Part shown: in pieces, positions 7,952 to 16,952 of the stretch
Position numbering within the stretch: position 1 is the stretch's first letter
Layout: each line of letters opens with the position of its first letter
Origin: Bacteroidia bacterium
GTDB taxonomy: Bacteria > Bacteroidota > Bacteroidia > AKYH767-A > OLB10
DNA length: 64,000 nt
NCBI GenBank assembly: GCA_016788065.1
Contig: JAEUTI010000087.1
Span: forward strand, 1-64,000
Reading direction: 5' to 3'
Position numbers and translations under genes: made by a program
Notes under the pieces: model-generated
Seen by the model: the letters and a program-made list of their open reading frames with translations, nothing else
Databases searched by the model: none
Told to the model about the DNA's origin: nothing

Positions 7952-8466
7952 ACAAATTGTTGTGGTTTGCGTCGGTAAATAGCTGCTGTTACGAACGATA
8001 TAATGAGTCCGCCGAGTAGTTTATTGAACGATTCACTGAAAGCCAGTGAACCAATGGTAACCTGTTCAATGCCTTCCATGGCCTTTTCAAATACAGCATC
8101 CGACATGAATGCCTTGCCTTCTTCCATGCTGGTCAGCGCCTGCGTTTTGTACTGATCGAGTAACTCCGGAGCGTACATAAGTGTGAAGAGGTAAAATGCC
8201 AGACCGAATAAGGCGGCTGAAAAGAAGGTGGTGAAGATGCCGATGGTGAATCCTTGCCAATAGGTCATTACTCCCTGCAGGTTGTGATCTCGATGGAATT
8301 TGGAAGCCATGATTATAAATACCACCGGAATCCAAAATCCTAAAAAGGGTGCGCCACCAAAAACGTTGTAACCCATAAAATGGATAATCACGAAGAATAC
8401 AAAAACCGATAACCCACTGAGTGATCCGTAGTGTAAGGCGGTTTTTATGCTGAGGTTTCCTTCCAT
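7948..8466 (-). CDS. DUF4199 integral membrane protein
   Basis: A 172-residue protein with about four hydrophobic helices (near residues 12-35, 40-57, 70-98 and 145-162). The long insertion between helices 3 and 4 contains LDQYKTQALTSMEEGKAFMS. This layout matches DUF4199, an uncharacterised Bacteroidota inner-membrane family. It is the first gene of the unit with the GT2 enzyme, overlapping by 4 nt, which suggests a part in lipid-linked sugar metabolism. No catalytic residues are apparent. Confidence 0.8.
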   Translation of the reverse strand: MEGNLSIKTALHYGSLSGLSVFVFFVIIHFMGYNVFGGAPFLGFWIPVVFIIMASKFHRDHNLQGVMTYWQGFTIGIFTTFFSAALFGLAFYLFTLMYAPELLDQYKTQALTSMEEGKAFMSDAVFEKAMEGIEQVTIGSLAFSESFNKLLGGLIISFVTAAIYRRKPQQFV

Positions 8467-8519
8467 GGTAGCGGTTGTAAAATTACATTAATTGGCTGAA
8501 TCTGATCGGTAGTTTTTTT

Positions 8520-10067
8520 CTAAGATGGGTGATTTATGAACGTCGATTGTTGATGGAGTTGTTCCCGGTAATTATCAATCAGTATTTGCCAGGCTCCGGG
8601 AAGGTTGTCGATAATGTCTGAAGCATTCATTGCTTCCTGTGTCAAAGACTCCGCTGCCAGATCTCCCGCCAGCCCATGTAGCCACACACCCAACTGTGCA
8701 GCCTGTAATGATTCATAACCCGAAGCAAGCAAAGATGTTATTAATCCCGTAAGGATATCACCCGAACCACCTTTTGCCAAGCCGGCGTTTCCGGTGGTGT
8801 TAAACCAGATTTTGCCGGATGGGGTAGCAATAGCGGTGTTTTTACCTTTCAGGATAACTACTAATTTGTGCTTGGTGCTGAATTGCTGCAGCAATTCCAT
8901 TTTGTGGAAATCGTTTTGCCACTCACCAACCAACCTGCGAAATTCGCCGGGATGTGGGGTAAGTATGGCATTTTCAGGTAGTTTGGCGATTAATTCAGGT
9001 TTTTGTGCCAACAGATTTAAAGCATCTGCATCCAAAACCATTTTGCAGGTATGTTTGGTCATAACCAATTCCAGTAAATTGGACATTTCAGTGGTGGTGC
9101 TGAGTCCGGGACCAATGCCAATAACCTGAAATTTTGACCAATCCAGATCGCTGGCTGTTTGCTTCGAAACTACCATCGACTCCGGAACGGTTGTTAGAAG
9201 TATTACACTTTCCGTTTCAGGAACCATGGTGGTCAACAAACCGCCGCCACCTTTCAGGTAACCCTTTGCCATTAGTACCGAAGCGCCCATCTTACCATGA
9301 CTGCCGGTTATTAACAATGAATGTCCGTAATTCCCTTTATGGGAAAATTCTCTTTTTGGGACATAAATTTGAGCCAGCATTTCCGGTTCAATGGTCTCCC
9401 ATAAGGCCTCGACCTTGTCCATGTAATCAGGATGCAAGTCGATATCAAGTACTTCAACGGAGCCGGTAAAAGGAGCATTTTCAGGAAGCAACAAGGCCTT
9501 TTTCAGGACTTGAAAAGTCAATGTTTTGGTGGATTTAATAATTTCATTACCAGTAATTAGTGATATTTCATCTGAACTAATACCTGAAGGTAGGTCGATG
9601 CTCACAACAGGTCGCCCGGAACGGTTTAGCTGGCGGATAATTTCTGCATAAAAAGGAGTTACCGGAAGCTTGAATCCGGTTCCGAATATCGCATCAATAA
9701 CCAGGTCGGCATCGGTAAAGTCAATGCTTTGGTCATTGTTAATAACTGTGGTAAGATTATGATTATTAGTGTTTTGCAATCGGGTTAGTTGCTCTGCACA
9801 ATCGGCACTCAGGCGATTGGAAGGGTTCAAAAGGAAGGTTTTGACCTCGAAACCGGCACTTATTAACAATCTGGAGATGGCCAATCCATCTCCACCATTA
9901 TTTCCGGGACCGCAAACAATGGTAACACGTTGTCTCTTAATATTTTGCAGAAGCCATTCGACACATTTACCGGCTGCCCGCTCCATCAGGTCGACTGAAC
10001 TTACCGGAGTGTGTTGGATGGTGTATAAATCGGCTTCCCGGACCTGAGTTGCAGTTAGTATTTTCAT
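8520..10067 (-). CDS. nnr: bifunctional NAD(P)H-hydrate repair enzyme Nnr
   Basis: A 515-residue fusion of two repair activities for damaged nicotinamide cofactors. The N-terminal YjeF_N domain (about 1-215) epimerises NAD(P)HX and shows VCGPGNNGGDGLAISR. The C-terminal kinase-like domain (about 225-505) is the ADP/ATP-dependent dehydratase, with TPHPGEFRRLVG and the GSGD motif in AGLAKGGSGDILTGLI. Length and order are standard for the fused form. It is transcribed with DUF4199 and the glycosyltransferases downstream, 53 nt away; this looks positional. The ATG at 10067 is the only good start. Confidence 0.95.
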   Translation of the reverse strand: MKILTATQVREADLYTIQHTPVSSVDLMERAAGKCVEWLLQNIKRQRVTIVCGPGNNGGDGLAISRLLISAGFEVKTFLLNPSNRLSADCAEQLTRLQNTNNHNLTTVINNDQSIDFTDADLVIDAIFGTGFKLPVTPFYAEIIRQLNRSGRPVVSIDLPSGISSDEISLITGNEIIKSTKTLTFQVLKKALLLPENAPFTGSVEVLDIDLHPDYMDKVEALWETIEPEMLAQIYVPKREFSHKGNYGHSLLITGSHGKMGASVLMAKGYLKGGGGLLTTMVPETESVILLTTVPESMVVSKQTASDLDWSKFQVIGIGPGLSTTTEMSNLLELVMTKHTCKMVLDADALNLLAQKPELIAKLPENAILTPHPGEFRRLVGEWQNDFHKMELLQQFSTKHKLVVILKGKNTAIATPSGKIWFNTTGNAGLAKGGSGDILTGLITSLLASGYESLQAAQLGVWLHGLAGDLAAESLTQEAMNASDIIDNLPGAWQILIDNYREQLHQQSTFINHPS

Positions 10068-10129
10068 GATTTCTGTCTTTTATTTGATGAACATATAAAA
10101 TTCATAACCAGAAATATATGATATTATAC

Positions 10130-11068
10130 TTAATTAATTACTTCAATATCAGGAAACTCTTTGGAGAGATGACTTTTGAGGAGGGTGCCATCGCCATGAA
10201 CAGCCACAATGGTGCGTGCACCGGTATCTCTGATGAGGTCTAATATCTCCTGCCAATCGGCATGATCACTCAAATGAAAATTGAAATGTGCCCGGAATGG
10301 TGACTTCTTCCAACCGGTAGCAAAAGCTGTGATAACTCCGGCTTCGCGATAATAGGTTGATAAAGCCCGGGGTGGAGCAATAAGTATATTTCCGGTGGTT
10401 CGGCGGAACAATTGGTAGGAATAAGGCTGCCAGTTGCCCAGTTTTATGCCCATTTGCTCATAAATCTTGTGAAAACCGGTTGCTTCGGGATGAACCATGA
10501 CCCTGCGATGAGGGAAACGATCGGTTAAGAGTTTCGTAATCCGTTGCGATTTCCCCAGATTATAGGCACCAATTACAATGTTGGTCTTCTCATAAGCTTC
10601 CAGTTTGCTCAACTCATCCTGCTCGGGTGGATGCGCATACAAGGGATCGGCAAATGTTGTTTCCGTTATCAGAACATCACAAGGTTCCACCTGAAACCGT
10701 TCGCAGGAAGCATCTTCCCGTAATTTAAAATCGCCTGTATAACAATATTTTACACCGCCGTATTCAATAATCACTTGAGCTGATCCCAGGATATGTCCGG
10801 CCGGCAAAAGCGTAACTTTCACCTCATTAAAATAGAAAGGTTCGCCATAAGCGGGCACGGTGAATTCGGTCGATACCATGCGGGGATACCGCAAACGCAT
10901 GATGCTTTTGGTCGCAGCGGTGCACCAGACCGATTTGTTTCCTGCAATGGCATGATCGGCATGACCGTGGGTGATGACTGCCTTCTGAACCACTCTTTTC
11001 GGATCCAGATAAAAATCGCCGGGTTCGAAATAGAGTCCCTCCGGCCGTTTAAAAAGGTATTTATTCAA
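10130..11068 (-). CDS. MBL-fold exonuclease of the ligase-associated type
   Basis: A 312-residue metallo-beta-lactamase-fold nuclease. The metal motif HGHADH occupies residues 34-39, with the further ligands in LPAGHILGSAQ, CYTGDFK and FHLSDHADW. The last of these and the segment IGAYNLGKSQRI resemble the family annotated as DNA ligase-associated exonuclease, related to the CPSF73/Artemis branch. In many bacteria that gene is next to an ATP-dependent DNA ligase and a large helicase; neither is in this window. The start is a TTG at 11068 with an in-frame stop shortly upstream. It may act in DNA repair or RNA processing. Confidence 0.8.
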   Translation of the reverse strand: MNKYLFKRPEGLYFEPGDFYLDPKRVVQKAVITHGHADHAIAGNKSVWCTAATKSIMRLRYPRMVSTEFTVPAYGEPFYFNEVKVTLLPAGHILGSAQVIIEYGGVKYCYTGDFKLREDASCERFQVEPCDVLITETTFADPLYAHPPEQDELSKLEAYEKTNIVIGAYNLGKSQRITKLLTDRFPHRRVMVHPEATGFHKIYEQMGIKLGNWQPYSYQLFRRTTGNILIAPPRALSTYYREAGVITAFATGWKKSPFRAHFNFHLSDHADWQEILDLIRDTGARTIVAVHGDGTLLKSHLSKEFPDIEVIN

Positions 11069-11148
11069 TGCAGATGTGTTGTTTTAATTGTGTTTGGAGC
11101 AAATTAAGTTAAACTATCGGGTTTTTACCGGAAAAGATGAAGAAAAAA

Positions 11149-11751
11149 TTACCGGAGACGCTTCTCCGGCTGAATTTTGTCCAGCATTTGAAAAATCTGG
11201 GTGTGAAGCAAATGCTTTTCATCGTTGTGGATCACAAAGTCAGATCGCTCAATCAGTTCTTTTTCAGGTAATTGGGAAGCTATTATGCTTTCAATCGCTT
11301 CATCCGACTTCTGATCCCGTTTTCTGATTCGATTCTTTCGGAGTTCCAGCGGAGCTACAACGGCAGCTATAAAATCCATATCGACATAAGCACCCGATTC
11401 AAACATGATAGCTGCTTCTTTCACCACAATTGAGGCTTCGGAATTTTTCGCAACCCAGTTGTGATAATGTTTCCTGACCAAAGGATGGATGATTTCATTG
11501 ATGGCATTTCGCAAGGCAGGTTCTGAGAAAATGCAATCTGCCATGTATTTCCGGTCCGGACTACCATCGGGCAAATACGCTTTTTCACCGAGCAGCTTTT
11601 TGATTTTGGTAGATGCCTCTGCATCCAACAGGATTTTCTTGGCTTCCGTATCGGCATCATAAACGGGGAAGCCCATAGTTTCAAGAATTCTGCAGACCAC
11701 AGATTTTCCTGATCCAATGCCTCCTGTGATGCCTAACTGAATCGTTTTCAT
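11149..11751 (-). CDS. coaE: dephospho-CoA kinase
   Basis: A 200-residue cytoplasmic kinase that phosphorylates the 3'-hydroxyl of dephospho-CoA in the last step of CoA synthesis. The P-loop GITGGIGSGKSVV is at residues 8-20, followed by FPVYDADTEAK, the characteristic CoaE region, and by HPLVRKH and KEAAIMFESGAY. It overlaps the end of the YbbR-like gene by 4 nt and ends the conserved nusB-DUF1573-yajC-ybbR-coaE run of Bacteroidota. Confidence 0.95.
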   Translation of the reverse strand: MKTIQLGITGGIGSGKSVVCRILETMGFPVYDADTEAKKILLDAEASTKIKKLLGEKAYLPDGSPDRKYMADCIFSEPALRNAINEIIHPLVRKHYHNWVAKNSEASIVVKEAAIMFESGAYVDMDFIAAVVAPLELRKNRIRKRDQKSDEAIESIIASQLPEKELIERSDFVIHNDEKHLLHTQIFQMLDKIQPEKRLR

Positions 11752-12698
11752 TCGCTTATAAGATAATCGACCGTTTCCGGTTGCAGCCGGATTTGATGCA
11801 ATCCATATGGATACCGCTTTAACTTTAAGGTCAGATGATTCGGGACATCCGGGAATGGCACTTCAGCCACCACCTGAAAATCGGATTCTGAAATTTGGCG
11901 GTACCGTTGAATAGAAACCTGAAAACTCACTTTTACTTTGTTTGGAAATAAAGTAATCCGACTTCTTTGAGAAACCGGCAGCTCCACAGGAAGTTCAATC
12001 ATGCCTTCGGTGTATTGTTCCACGGGGAGATAATAATAGACATAATCGGCCGAGACAGTGATTCCGTTTAAATTATCTTTGATCAGAAAGGCACTTCCGA
12101 AGGTATTTGATTTGATATTTTTCAGATTAACCGGTTGGGTCTCGATGACTGCGACTTTATCAAGTAACTGCTGCGGTCCTGATAAATCAACAGAGTCGGG
12201 GCGAAGAATGATATCACCGGCTTGCCCGAATTGTTTTTGAAAATGGACGGAATGATTGATCTTCACCGGCACTCTTTTCAGATTCCGGGGTGTGAATGAA
12301 AAACTAATTATCTCAGGAATCAGTTTGTTGGCCTGATGTTCTCCCGGAAATTGATTTCTAAGTTTGATAGTTGGAAAATCCAGGTTCTTTGCGCCGTTTA
12401 GCAATTTGCCTACATCAATCAGAATAGAATCGGGTTCATCGCGCAGATGTACCCGGAACAATTCGAATCCGGAACCGGAAAACCGAAATTCTAAACGCTT
12501 GGGAAGATTATTGTCGGAGTGGTGGCTGAACGGAATATTCCGGTAGCTGACGGGAATTACAATTGAGGTTTCATAATTCCGGCTCAATGAAGTAAAGACC
12601 CAGAAAACAATAGAAAGGAGGAGGCAGGAGAAAAAGATCCAGGCTTTCTGGTTACCTTTTAATCGTTCGAACAGCTTAAAAAATGATCCTTTTTTCAA
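11748..12698 (-). CDS. YbbR-like domain protein (CdaR-like)
   Basis: A 316-residue protein with one N-terminal membrane helix (about 18-36) and a long extracytoplasmic part with YbbR-like beta repeats, for example RRVPVKI-type strands such as LKRVPVKINHS and the final RYPYGLHQIRLQPETVDY. In Firmicutes YbbR/CdaR proteins regulate the diadenylate cyclase; in Bacteroidota the role is unknown and the gene is fixed beside yajC and coaE. The start is a TTG at 12698 directly followed by a lysine-rich segment and the membrane helix. It overlaps coaE by 4 nt. Confidence 0.85.
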   Translation of the reverse strand: MKKGSFFKLFERLKGNQKAWIFFSCLLLSIVFWVFTSLSRNYETSIVIPVSYRNIPFSHHSDNNLPKRLEFRFSGSGFELFRVHLRDEPDSILIDVGKLLNGAKNLDFPTIKLRNQFPGEHQANKLIPEIISFSFTPRNLKRVPVKINHSVHFQKQFGQAGDIILRPDSVDLSGPQQLLDKVAVIETQPVNLKNIKSNTFGSAFLIKDNLNGITVSADYVYYYLPVEQYTEGMIELPVELPVSQRSRITLFPNKVKVSFQVSIQRYRQISESDFQVVAEVPFPDVPNHLTLKLKRYPYGLHQIRLQPETVDYLISE

Positions 12699-12776
12699 TT
12701 CAACCCTGTAATTAGAAGGAGTAAAGGGGACTGTCGGGCAACATGATGCCTGCAGCCGGAACCGAAAAGTACGATC

Positions 12777-13112
12777 TTATTTTTTTACTTCCGCAGTTGC
12801 AGGCGTATATTGTTTGGTTGCTTCCGCAGAAATTGCAGATTTTTCAACTTTTACCCTTACTTCATGAGCAATTTCAATCATGAAAGTGGTATCAGCCACT
12901 TCCACAATCTTGCCATGTACACCACCGATGGTTACTACTTTATCGCCTTTCTGCAGACTTTCCTTGAAAGCTTTTTCAAGTTTAGCTTTTTTCATTTGAG
13001 GGCGAATCATGAAGAAATAAAAGATCACAATGATCAGAACAATCATCAGTAATTGACCCATAGCACCATTTCCTGCAGGAGCGGCTTGTAAAAGGATAGT
13101 AAGTAAGTTCAT
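12777..13112 (-). CDS. yajC: Sec translocon accessory protein YajC
   Basis: A 111-residue protein with a single N-terminal membrane helix (about 20-38) ending in the family signature YFFMIRPQMKKAK, followed by a small cytoplasmic domain with GDKVVTIGGVHGKI. YajC associates with SecDF and SecYEG at the inner membrane. The tail ends in an Ala/Glu/Lys-rich stretch. It follows the DUF1573 gene after 20 nt, so it is probably in the same operon. Confidence 0.95.
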   Translation of the reverse strand: MNLLTILLQAAPAGNGAMGQLLMIVLIIVIFYFFMIRPQMKKAKLEKAFKESLQKGDKVVTIGGVHGKIVEVADTTFMIEIAHEVRVKVEKSAISAEATKQYTPATAEVKK

Positions 13113-13132
13113 AGTATAGTTGTGTGAGTGTA

Positions 13133-13621
13133 TTAACTGTTAGCTTTTGGTACCTGGATATCGGCACTGATAGTGAGTACCTTGGTATTAGGAATAGTGT
13201 TGGCAATGATAGTCACTGTTTTGCTGGTCATGCCAGATTTTCCGGCACTGTCGAAGGTCACATTGATAAATCCTTCTTCACCCGGAGCAACGGGAGTCTT
13301 GGTGTATTCCGGAACAGTGCAACCGCAGGAAGCACTTGCAGAAGAAATTACCAAAGGAGCATTCCCGGTATTTTTGAATTTAAAGGCATAACTTACTTTT
13401 TCACCTTGTTCAATAACTCCAAATTCATGGTTGTCGGTTTCAAAAGCGAACACCGGAGTTGCATTGGCATCAGCGGGTGCATTGGTATTGGCTGTTGCCG
13501 GATTATTAACGACTTCAGGTGAGATTTTAGCTTCACCGTCGCTGCTTTCAGTCTTTTGGTTGCAGGCTGCAAGCACTACAAACAAGGCCATTGGAAGAAG
13601 GGATAGGAGTGATTTTCTCAT
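13133..13621 (-). CDS. DUF1573 lipoprotein
   Basis: A 162-residue lipoprotein: MRKSLLSLLPMALFVVLAAC is the signal with its lipobox. Residues 55-155 form the DUF1573 fold, an ASPM/SPD-2/Hydin-like Ig domain, with the hallmark HEFGVIEQGEKVSYAFKFKN and SASCGCTVPEY containing the conserved CGC motif. The function of the family is unknown. It sits between nusB and yajC as in other Bacteroidota. A TAAATTTG box at 13642-13649 on this strand could give it its own promoter. Confidence 0.92.
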   Translation of the reverse strand: MRKSLLSLLPMALFVVLAACNQKTESSDGEAKISPEVVNNPATANTNAPADANATPVFAFETDNHEFGVIEQGEKVSYAFKFKNTGNAPLVISSASASCGCTVPEYTKTPVAPGEEGFINVTFDSAGKSGMTSKTVTIIANTIPNTKVLTISADIQVPKANS

Positions 13622-13680
13622 GCTTTTTATTTTTTGGAATGCAAATTTAATAACAAATGGATGAAGATCTTGTTAAGATG

Positions 13681-14622
13681 CTATTCAAGCAATCCGCGAC
13701 CGGTTTTGGCAATCGAGCCTTTTGTTTTCAGGTCGGCGACAATATTATCGATTACCCCATTGATGAATATTTTGCTTTTCGGCGTGCTGTAATCCTTAGA
13801 AATATCGATGTACTCATTGATACTTACTTTGACCGGTATTCCGGGGAAGTGCAGGATTTCGCTGAGTGCCATCTTCAACAAAATGATATCGATGAGGGCA
13901 ATGCGTTCCAGATCCCAGTTTTGAGTCTTTTCCCCGATAAGGGTTTCAAAATAGGCATCATTTTCAATGGTCTTCCGAAACAATTTCTCCATGAATTCCA
14001 TGTCATCTTCCTCATCACGGAACAACGAAAGCAATTCAAAATGTCCTTTTTTATCGGGATGAGCCACTTTAATAGTTTTCAGAACCATGCTATTGATGAG
14101 GTCGAGTGCTTCGGCCCACCAGATATTCTGTTCTTCCATCACATTTTGCAATGCTTCGGAAGCAACCACAATGTGCTTGTAGACCCAGGTGCAGAATTCC
14201 ACATCTTCTTCGATAGAGTGGGTAGCAACGGAAACATACTTCTTGTATTCGGGGGAGTTTCTGAGTTGATAAAAAACTTTAGCTACCAGCTCCGCATCCT
14301 TTTGCCAGCTGATCTTTCTTTTTTTCAGGGCATCATTAAAATCGCTGAACGTACTTAGCCAGATCACAAAGTGATTGTTTGCCATTGACGACAAAACAGG
14401 CTCATCTTTAGGGATAAATCTGGGTTGCAGATCGGCATAGTATTTCCGTTCTTCTTCAGCTAATTCAGGAAGAATTTGTAAAAGCGAAAGGTAAAGATCG
14501 TAAGTGCGTTCGGTCCCTCTGAAAATCTCATTCACAGATGTGCCAATATTCTTGTCTTCGGACTGATACCAGGTATAAAGTGCCTGCATCACTCTGATTC
14601 GTAAATGTCTTCTGCTGAGCAT
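13681..14622 (-). CDS. nusB: transcription antitermination protein NusB, long Bacteroidota form
   Basis: A 313-residue protein, about twice the length of E. coli NusB. It begins MLSRRHLRIRVMQALYTWYQ, the usual NusB start for this phylum. The C-terminal part (about 195-305) carries the NusB core, including RIALIDIILLKMALSEILH and INEYIDISKDYSTPKS. NusB with NusE/S10 forms the rRNA antitermination complex on boxA RNA. The N-terminal extension is usual in Bacteroidota. A large opposite-strand open frame at 13657-14358 is a shadow. Confidence 0.93.
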   Translation of the reverse strand: MLSRRHLRIRVMQALYTWYQSEDKNIGTSVNEIFRGTERTYDLYLSLLQILPELAEEERKYYADLQPRFIPKDEPVLSSMANNHFVIWLSTFSDFNDALKKRKISWQKDAELVAKVFYQLRNSPEYKKYVSVATHSIEEDVEFCTWVYKHIVVASEALQNVMEEQNIWWAEALDLINSMVLKTIKVAHPDKKGHFELLSLFRDEEDDMEFMEKLFRKTIENDAYFETLIGEKTQNWDLERIALIDIILLKMALSEILHFPGIPVKVSINEYIDISKDYSTPKSKIFINGVIDNIVADLKTKGSIAKTGRGLLE

Positions 14623-14699
14623 CGGTGTTAAGAACTTTAAAACATTGAGGTAACGCGACCTTTAAAAGGTCTGCATCACAAATTGAACAGATTCCGGAA

Positions 14700-15806
14700 T
14701 TAAAAACCCAGCTTTACTTTGCCGATATCGCTGATTCTTTTCTCAGCCATACGGTTTGCTGCCAGGTAAGTCGGGATGCTTTCATCTGCAGCCTTTTTAA
14801 AGATACCGAGTGTATAATCATATATTTTCTCGGTATGCTGCAAAGCACGTTCCCTGTTGTATCCGGTAAGTTCTGAATAAACATTGATAAGTCCGCCGGC
14901 ATTGATCAGGAAATCGGGAGCGTAAACAATCCCTTTGTCCGTAATCATCTTACCATGCACAGTTTCGTCGGCGAGCTGATTGTTAGCAGCACCGGCAATA
15001 ACCTGACATTTCAGACGGCTGATATTTTCAGTATTTAAGGTGGCACCTAAAGCACATGGAGCATAAATATCCATGTCGTTGCCATAAAAGTCGAGGTCGG
15101 TTAATACGGTTACTCCATTTTCAGAAGCAACTCTCTTAAGGGTATCCTGATTCAGGTCAATGATAGAAACTACAGCTCCTTCTTTAACCAAGTGTTTAAC
15201 CAGATTTTCACCCACATGGCCAATTCCCTGAACGATGATTTTTTTACCTTTCAGATTATCGTTTCCGTATGCTTGCTTAGCAGCTGCTTTCATACCCATA
15301 TAAACGCCATAGGCAGTTACAGGAGAAGGATCGCCACCACCGCCCATAGATTCAGGTAGACCGGTAACGTGATTAGTTTCCATTTTCACGTACTCCATGT
15401 CTTTGGTGCTTGTTCCAACATCTTCAGCTGTGATATATTTACCGCTTAAGCTATTGACGAACTTTCCAAAACGACGGAATAAAGGCTCTGATTTATCTTT
15501 CTTGGAATCACCAATGATAACTGCTTTTCCACCACCTAAATTTAAGCCGCTGATAGAAGCTTTAAATGACATACCACGCGATAAACGAAGTACATCATGC
15601 AATGCTTCACTTTCATTGTCATATTTCCAAAAACGGGTACCTCCTAATGCAGGCCCCAGAACGGTATTATGAATGGCAATAATTGCTTTTAGTCCGGTTT
15701 CATGATCATGACAGAACACCACTTGCTCATGTCCAAAGGTCGACATTGGGTCGAAAAGGTAATTGGAGGCTGCAGCAGCTTGTTTTATTTCTTTAACTTC
15801 AATCAT
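14700..15806 (-). CDS. leucine/Glu-Leu-Phe-Val family amino acid dehydrogenase
   Basis: A 368-residue NAD-dependent dehydrogenase that deaminates branched-chain amino acids, most similar by pattern to leucine dehydrogenase. The substrate domain has GPALGGTRFW and GLNLGGGKAVIIGD with the catalytic Lys. The Rossmann domain begins GKKIIVQGIGHVGENLVKHL, and APCALGATLN followed by IAGAANNQL is characteristic of the family. It is alone on the minus strand between nusB and pit. A 15-bp palindrome (14657-14671) lies between its stop and nusB and might be a weak terminator. Leucine is favoured over phenylalanine or valine as substrate, but only on length and neighbourhood. Confidence 0.88.
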   Translation of the reverse strand: MIEVKEIKQAAAASNYLFDPMSTFGHEQVVFCHDHETGLKAIIAIHNTVLGPALGGTRFWKYDNESEALHDVLRLSRGMSFKASISGLNLGGGKAVIIGDSKKDKSEPLFRRFGKFVNSLSGKYITAEDVGTSTKDMEYVKMETNHVTGLPESMGGGGDPSPVTAYGVYMGMKAAAKQAYGNDNLKGKKIIVQGIGHVGENLVKHLVKEGAVVSIIDLNQDTLKRVASENGVTVLTDLDFYGNDMDIYAPCALGATLNTENISRLKCQVIAGAANNQLADETVHGKMITDKGIVYAPDFLINAGGLINVYSELTGYNRERALQHTEKIYDYTLGIFKKAADESIPTYLAANRMAEKRISDIGKVKLGF

Positions 15807-15869
15807 CAGTTGCTTTTTAATGTGGTGATTTTTAGTTTATTAATGCCAGGATAGGCTCCTGAAGCGGTG

Positions 15870-15877
15870 CAAAGGTA
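15870..15877 (-). promoter_or_regulatory. -7 box of the leucine dehydrogenase promoter
   Basis: The minus strand reads TACCTTTG, an exact TAnnTTTG match, 64 nt upstream of the ATG. A TTTT at 15895-15898 is a poor -33 candidate. Confidence 0.45.
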
Positions 15878-15939
15878 AGGATTTTTTCAGATAGAAAAGC
15901 ACGATTTCTGACGGTTTTAAGCTGGTTGCATGAAAACCA

Positions 15940-16938
15940 TCAACTTTGACCGATCAGAGCCTCCAGAATCTTGTAAAAAAGTGCCGCCAGAAGTCCGGAA
16001 ATAGGAATTGTAAGTACCCAGGCCCAAATAAGTTTTATAGTGACACCCCATCTCACTGCTGAAATCCGCTTGGTTAATCCCACACCAATGATTGATCCGG
16101 TGATGGTATGCGTGGTACTGACAGGAATTTTGAAGTATTGCGTCACGAATAAGGTAATGGCACCAGCGGTTTCAGCACTGAAGCCTTCAAAGGGAGTAAG
16201 TTTGGTCACTTTCTGGCCCATCGTTTTCACAATTTTCCAGCCTCCAAACATGGTACCTGCCGCAATAGCCGAATAACATGCCAAAGGCACCCAACTTGGA
16301 ATGTGGTGAATATCGGCTATCACGCCATGCGACAACATCGCCGCAGCAATAATTCCGATTACTTTCTGAGCATCGTTTCCACCATGTCCCAGACTGTATA
16401 ATGCAGATGACAGGAGCTGTAATTTGCGGAAGGATGAGTCGATTTTCGAAGGGTTCGACCGCCTGCAAATCTGCATGGTAATGGCCGCAACGATATAGGA
16501 CAAAATCATCCCTATGACAGGAGCCAAAACGATAAAATAAACCGTAGGCATAATTTTATCAATCTGAATTGCATCAAATCCACCGGCATGCGCAATTCCT
16601 GCTCCGGCGAATCCTCCAATTAGTGTATGCGATGAACTGGAAGGGATACCTAACCACCAGGTCAATAAATTCCAAATAATGGCTGCTACCAGACCGGCAA
16701 TTACAACTACCAGGGTGATATTATCTGCATGAACAGTTTTGGCAACGGTATCGGCAACTTTGAGTTCGAAAATCCAATAGGCGAGAAAGTTAAACATCGC
16801 TGCCCACAGCACTGCGGTGAGTGGCGATAATACTTTAGTGGAGACAACAGTGGCAATGGAATTTGCTGCATCATGAAAACCATTGATGAAATCAAATACT
16901 AAGGCAAGGACAATAACAACAATGAGTAGCGTTTCCAT
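15940..16938 (-). CDS. inorganic phosphate transporter of the PiT family
   Basis: A 332-residue inner-membrane protein with about ten hydrophobic helices. The PiT signatures occur in each half: GFHDAANSIATVVSTKVLSP near the N-terminus and YSLGHGGNDAQKVIGI at about residues 187-202. It should carry phosphate with protons or sodium as metal-phosphate. The DUF47 gene lies 14 nt upstream on the same strand, the usual Pit accessory pairing. Confidence 0.93.
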   Translation of the reverse strand: METLLIVVIVLALVFDFINGFHDAANSIATVVSTKVLSPLTAVLWAAMFNFLAYWIFELKVADTVAKTVHADNITLVVVIAGLVAAIIWNLLTWWLGIPSSSSHTLIGGFAGAGIAHAGGFDAIQIDKIMPTVYFIVLAPVIGMILSYIVAAITMQICRRSNPSKIDSSFRKLQLLSSALYSLGHGGNDAQKVIGIIAAAMLSHGVIADIHHIPSWVPLACYSAIAAGTMFGGWKIVKTMGQKVTKLTPFEGFSAETAGAITLFVTQYFKIPVSTTHTITGSIIGVGLTKRISAVRWGVTIKLIWAWVLTIPISGLLAALFYKILEALIGQS

Positions 16939-16952
16939 ATTCCGGAAGGGGA

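Noticed and set aside
13657-14358. 233-codon open frame on the plus strand opposite nusB
   Set aside because: It lies almost wholly antisense to nusB, which has clear family motifs. The translated sequence is rich in His, Phe and Cys with no domain pattern, so it is a shadow.
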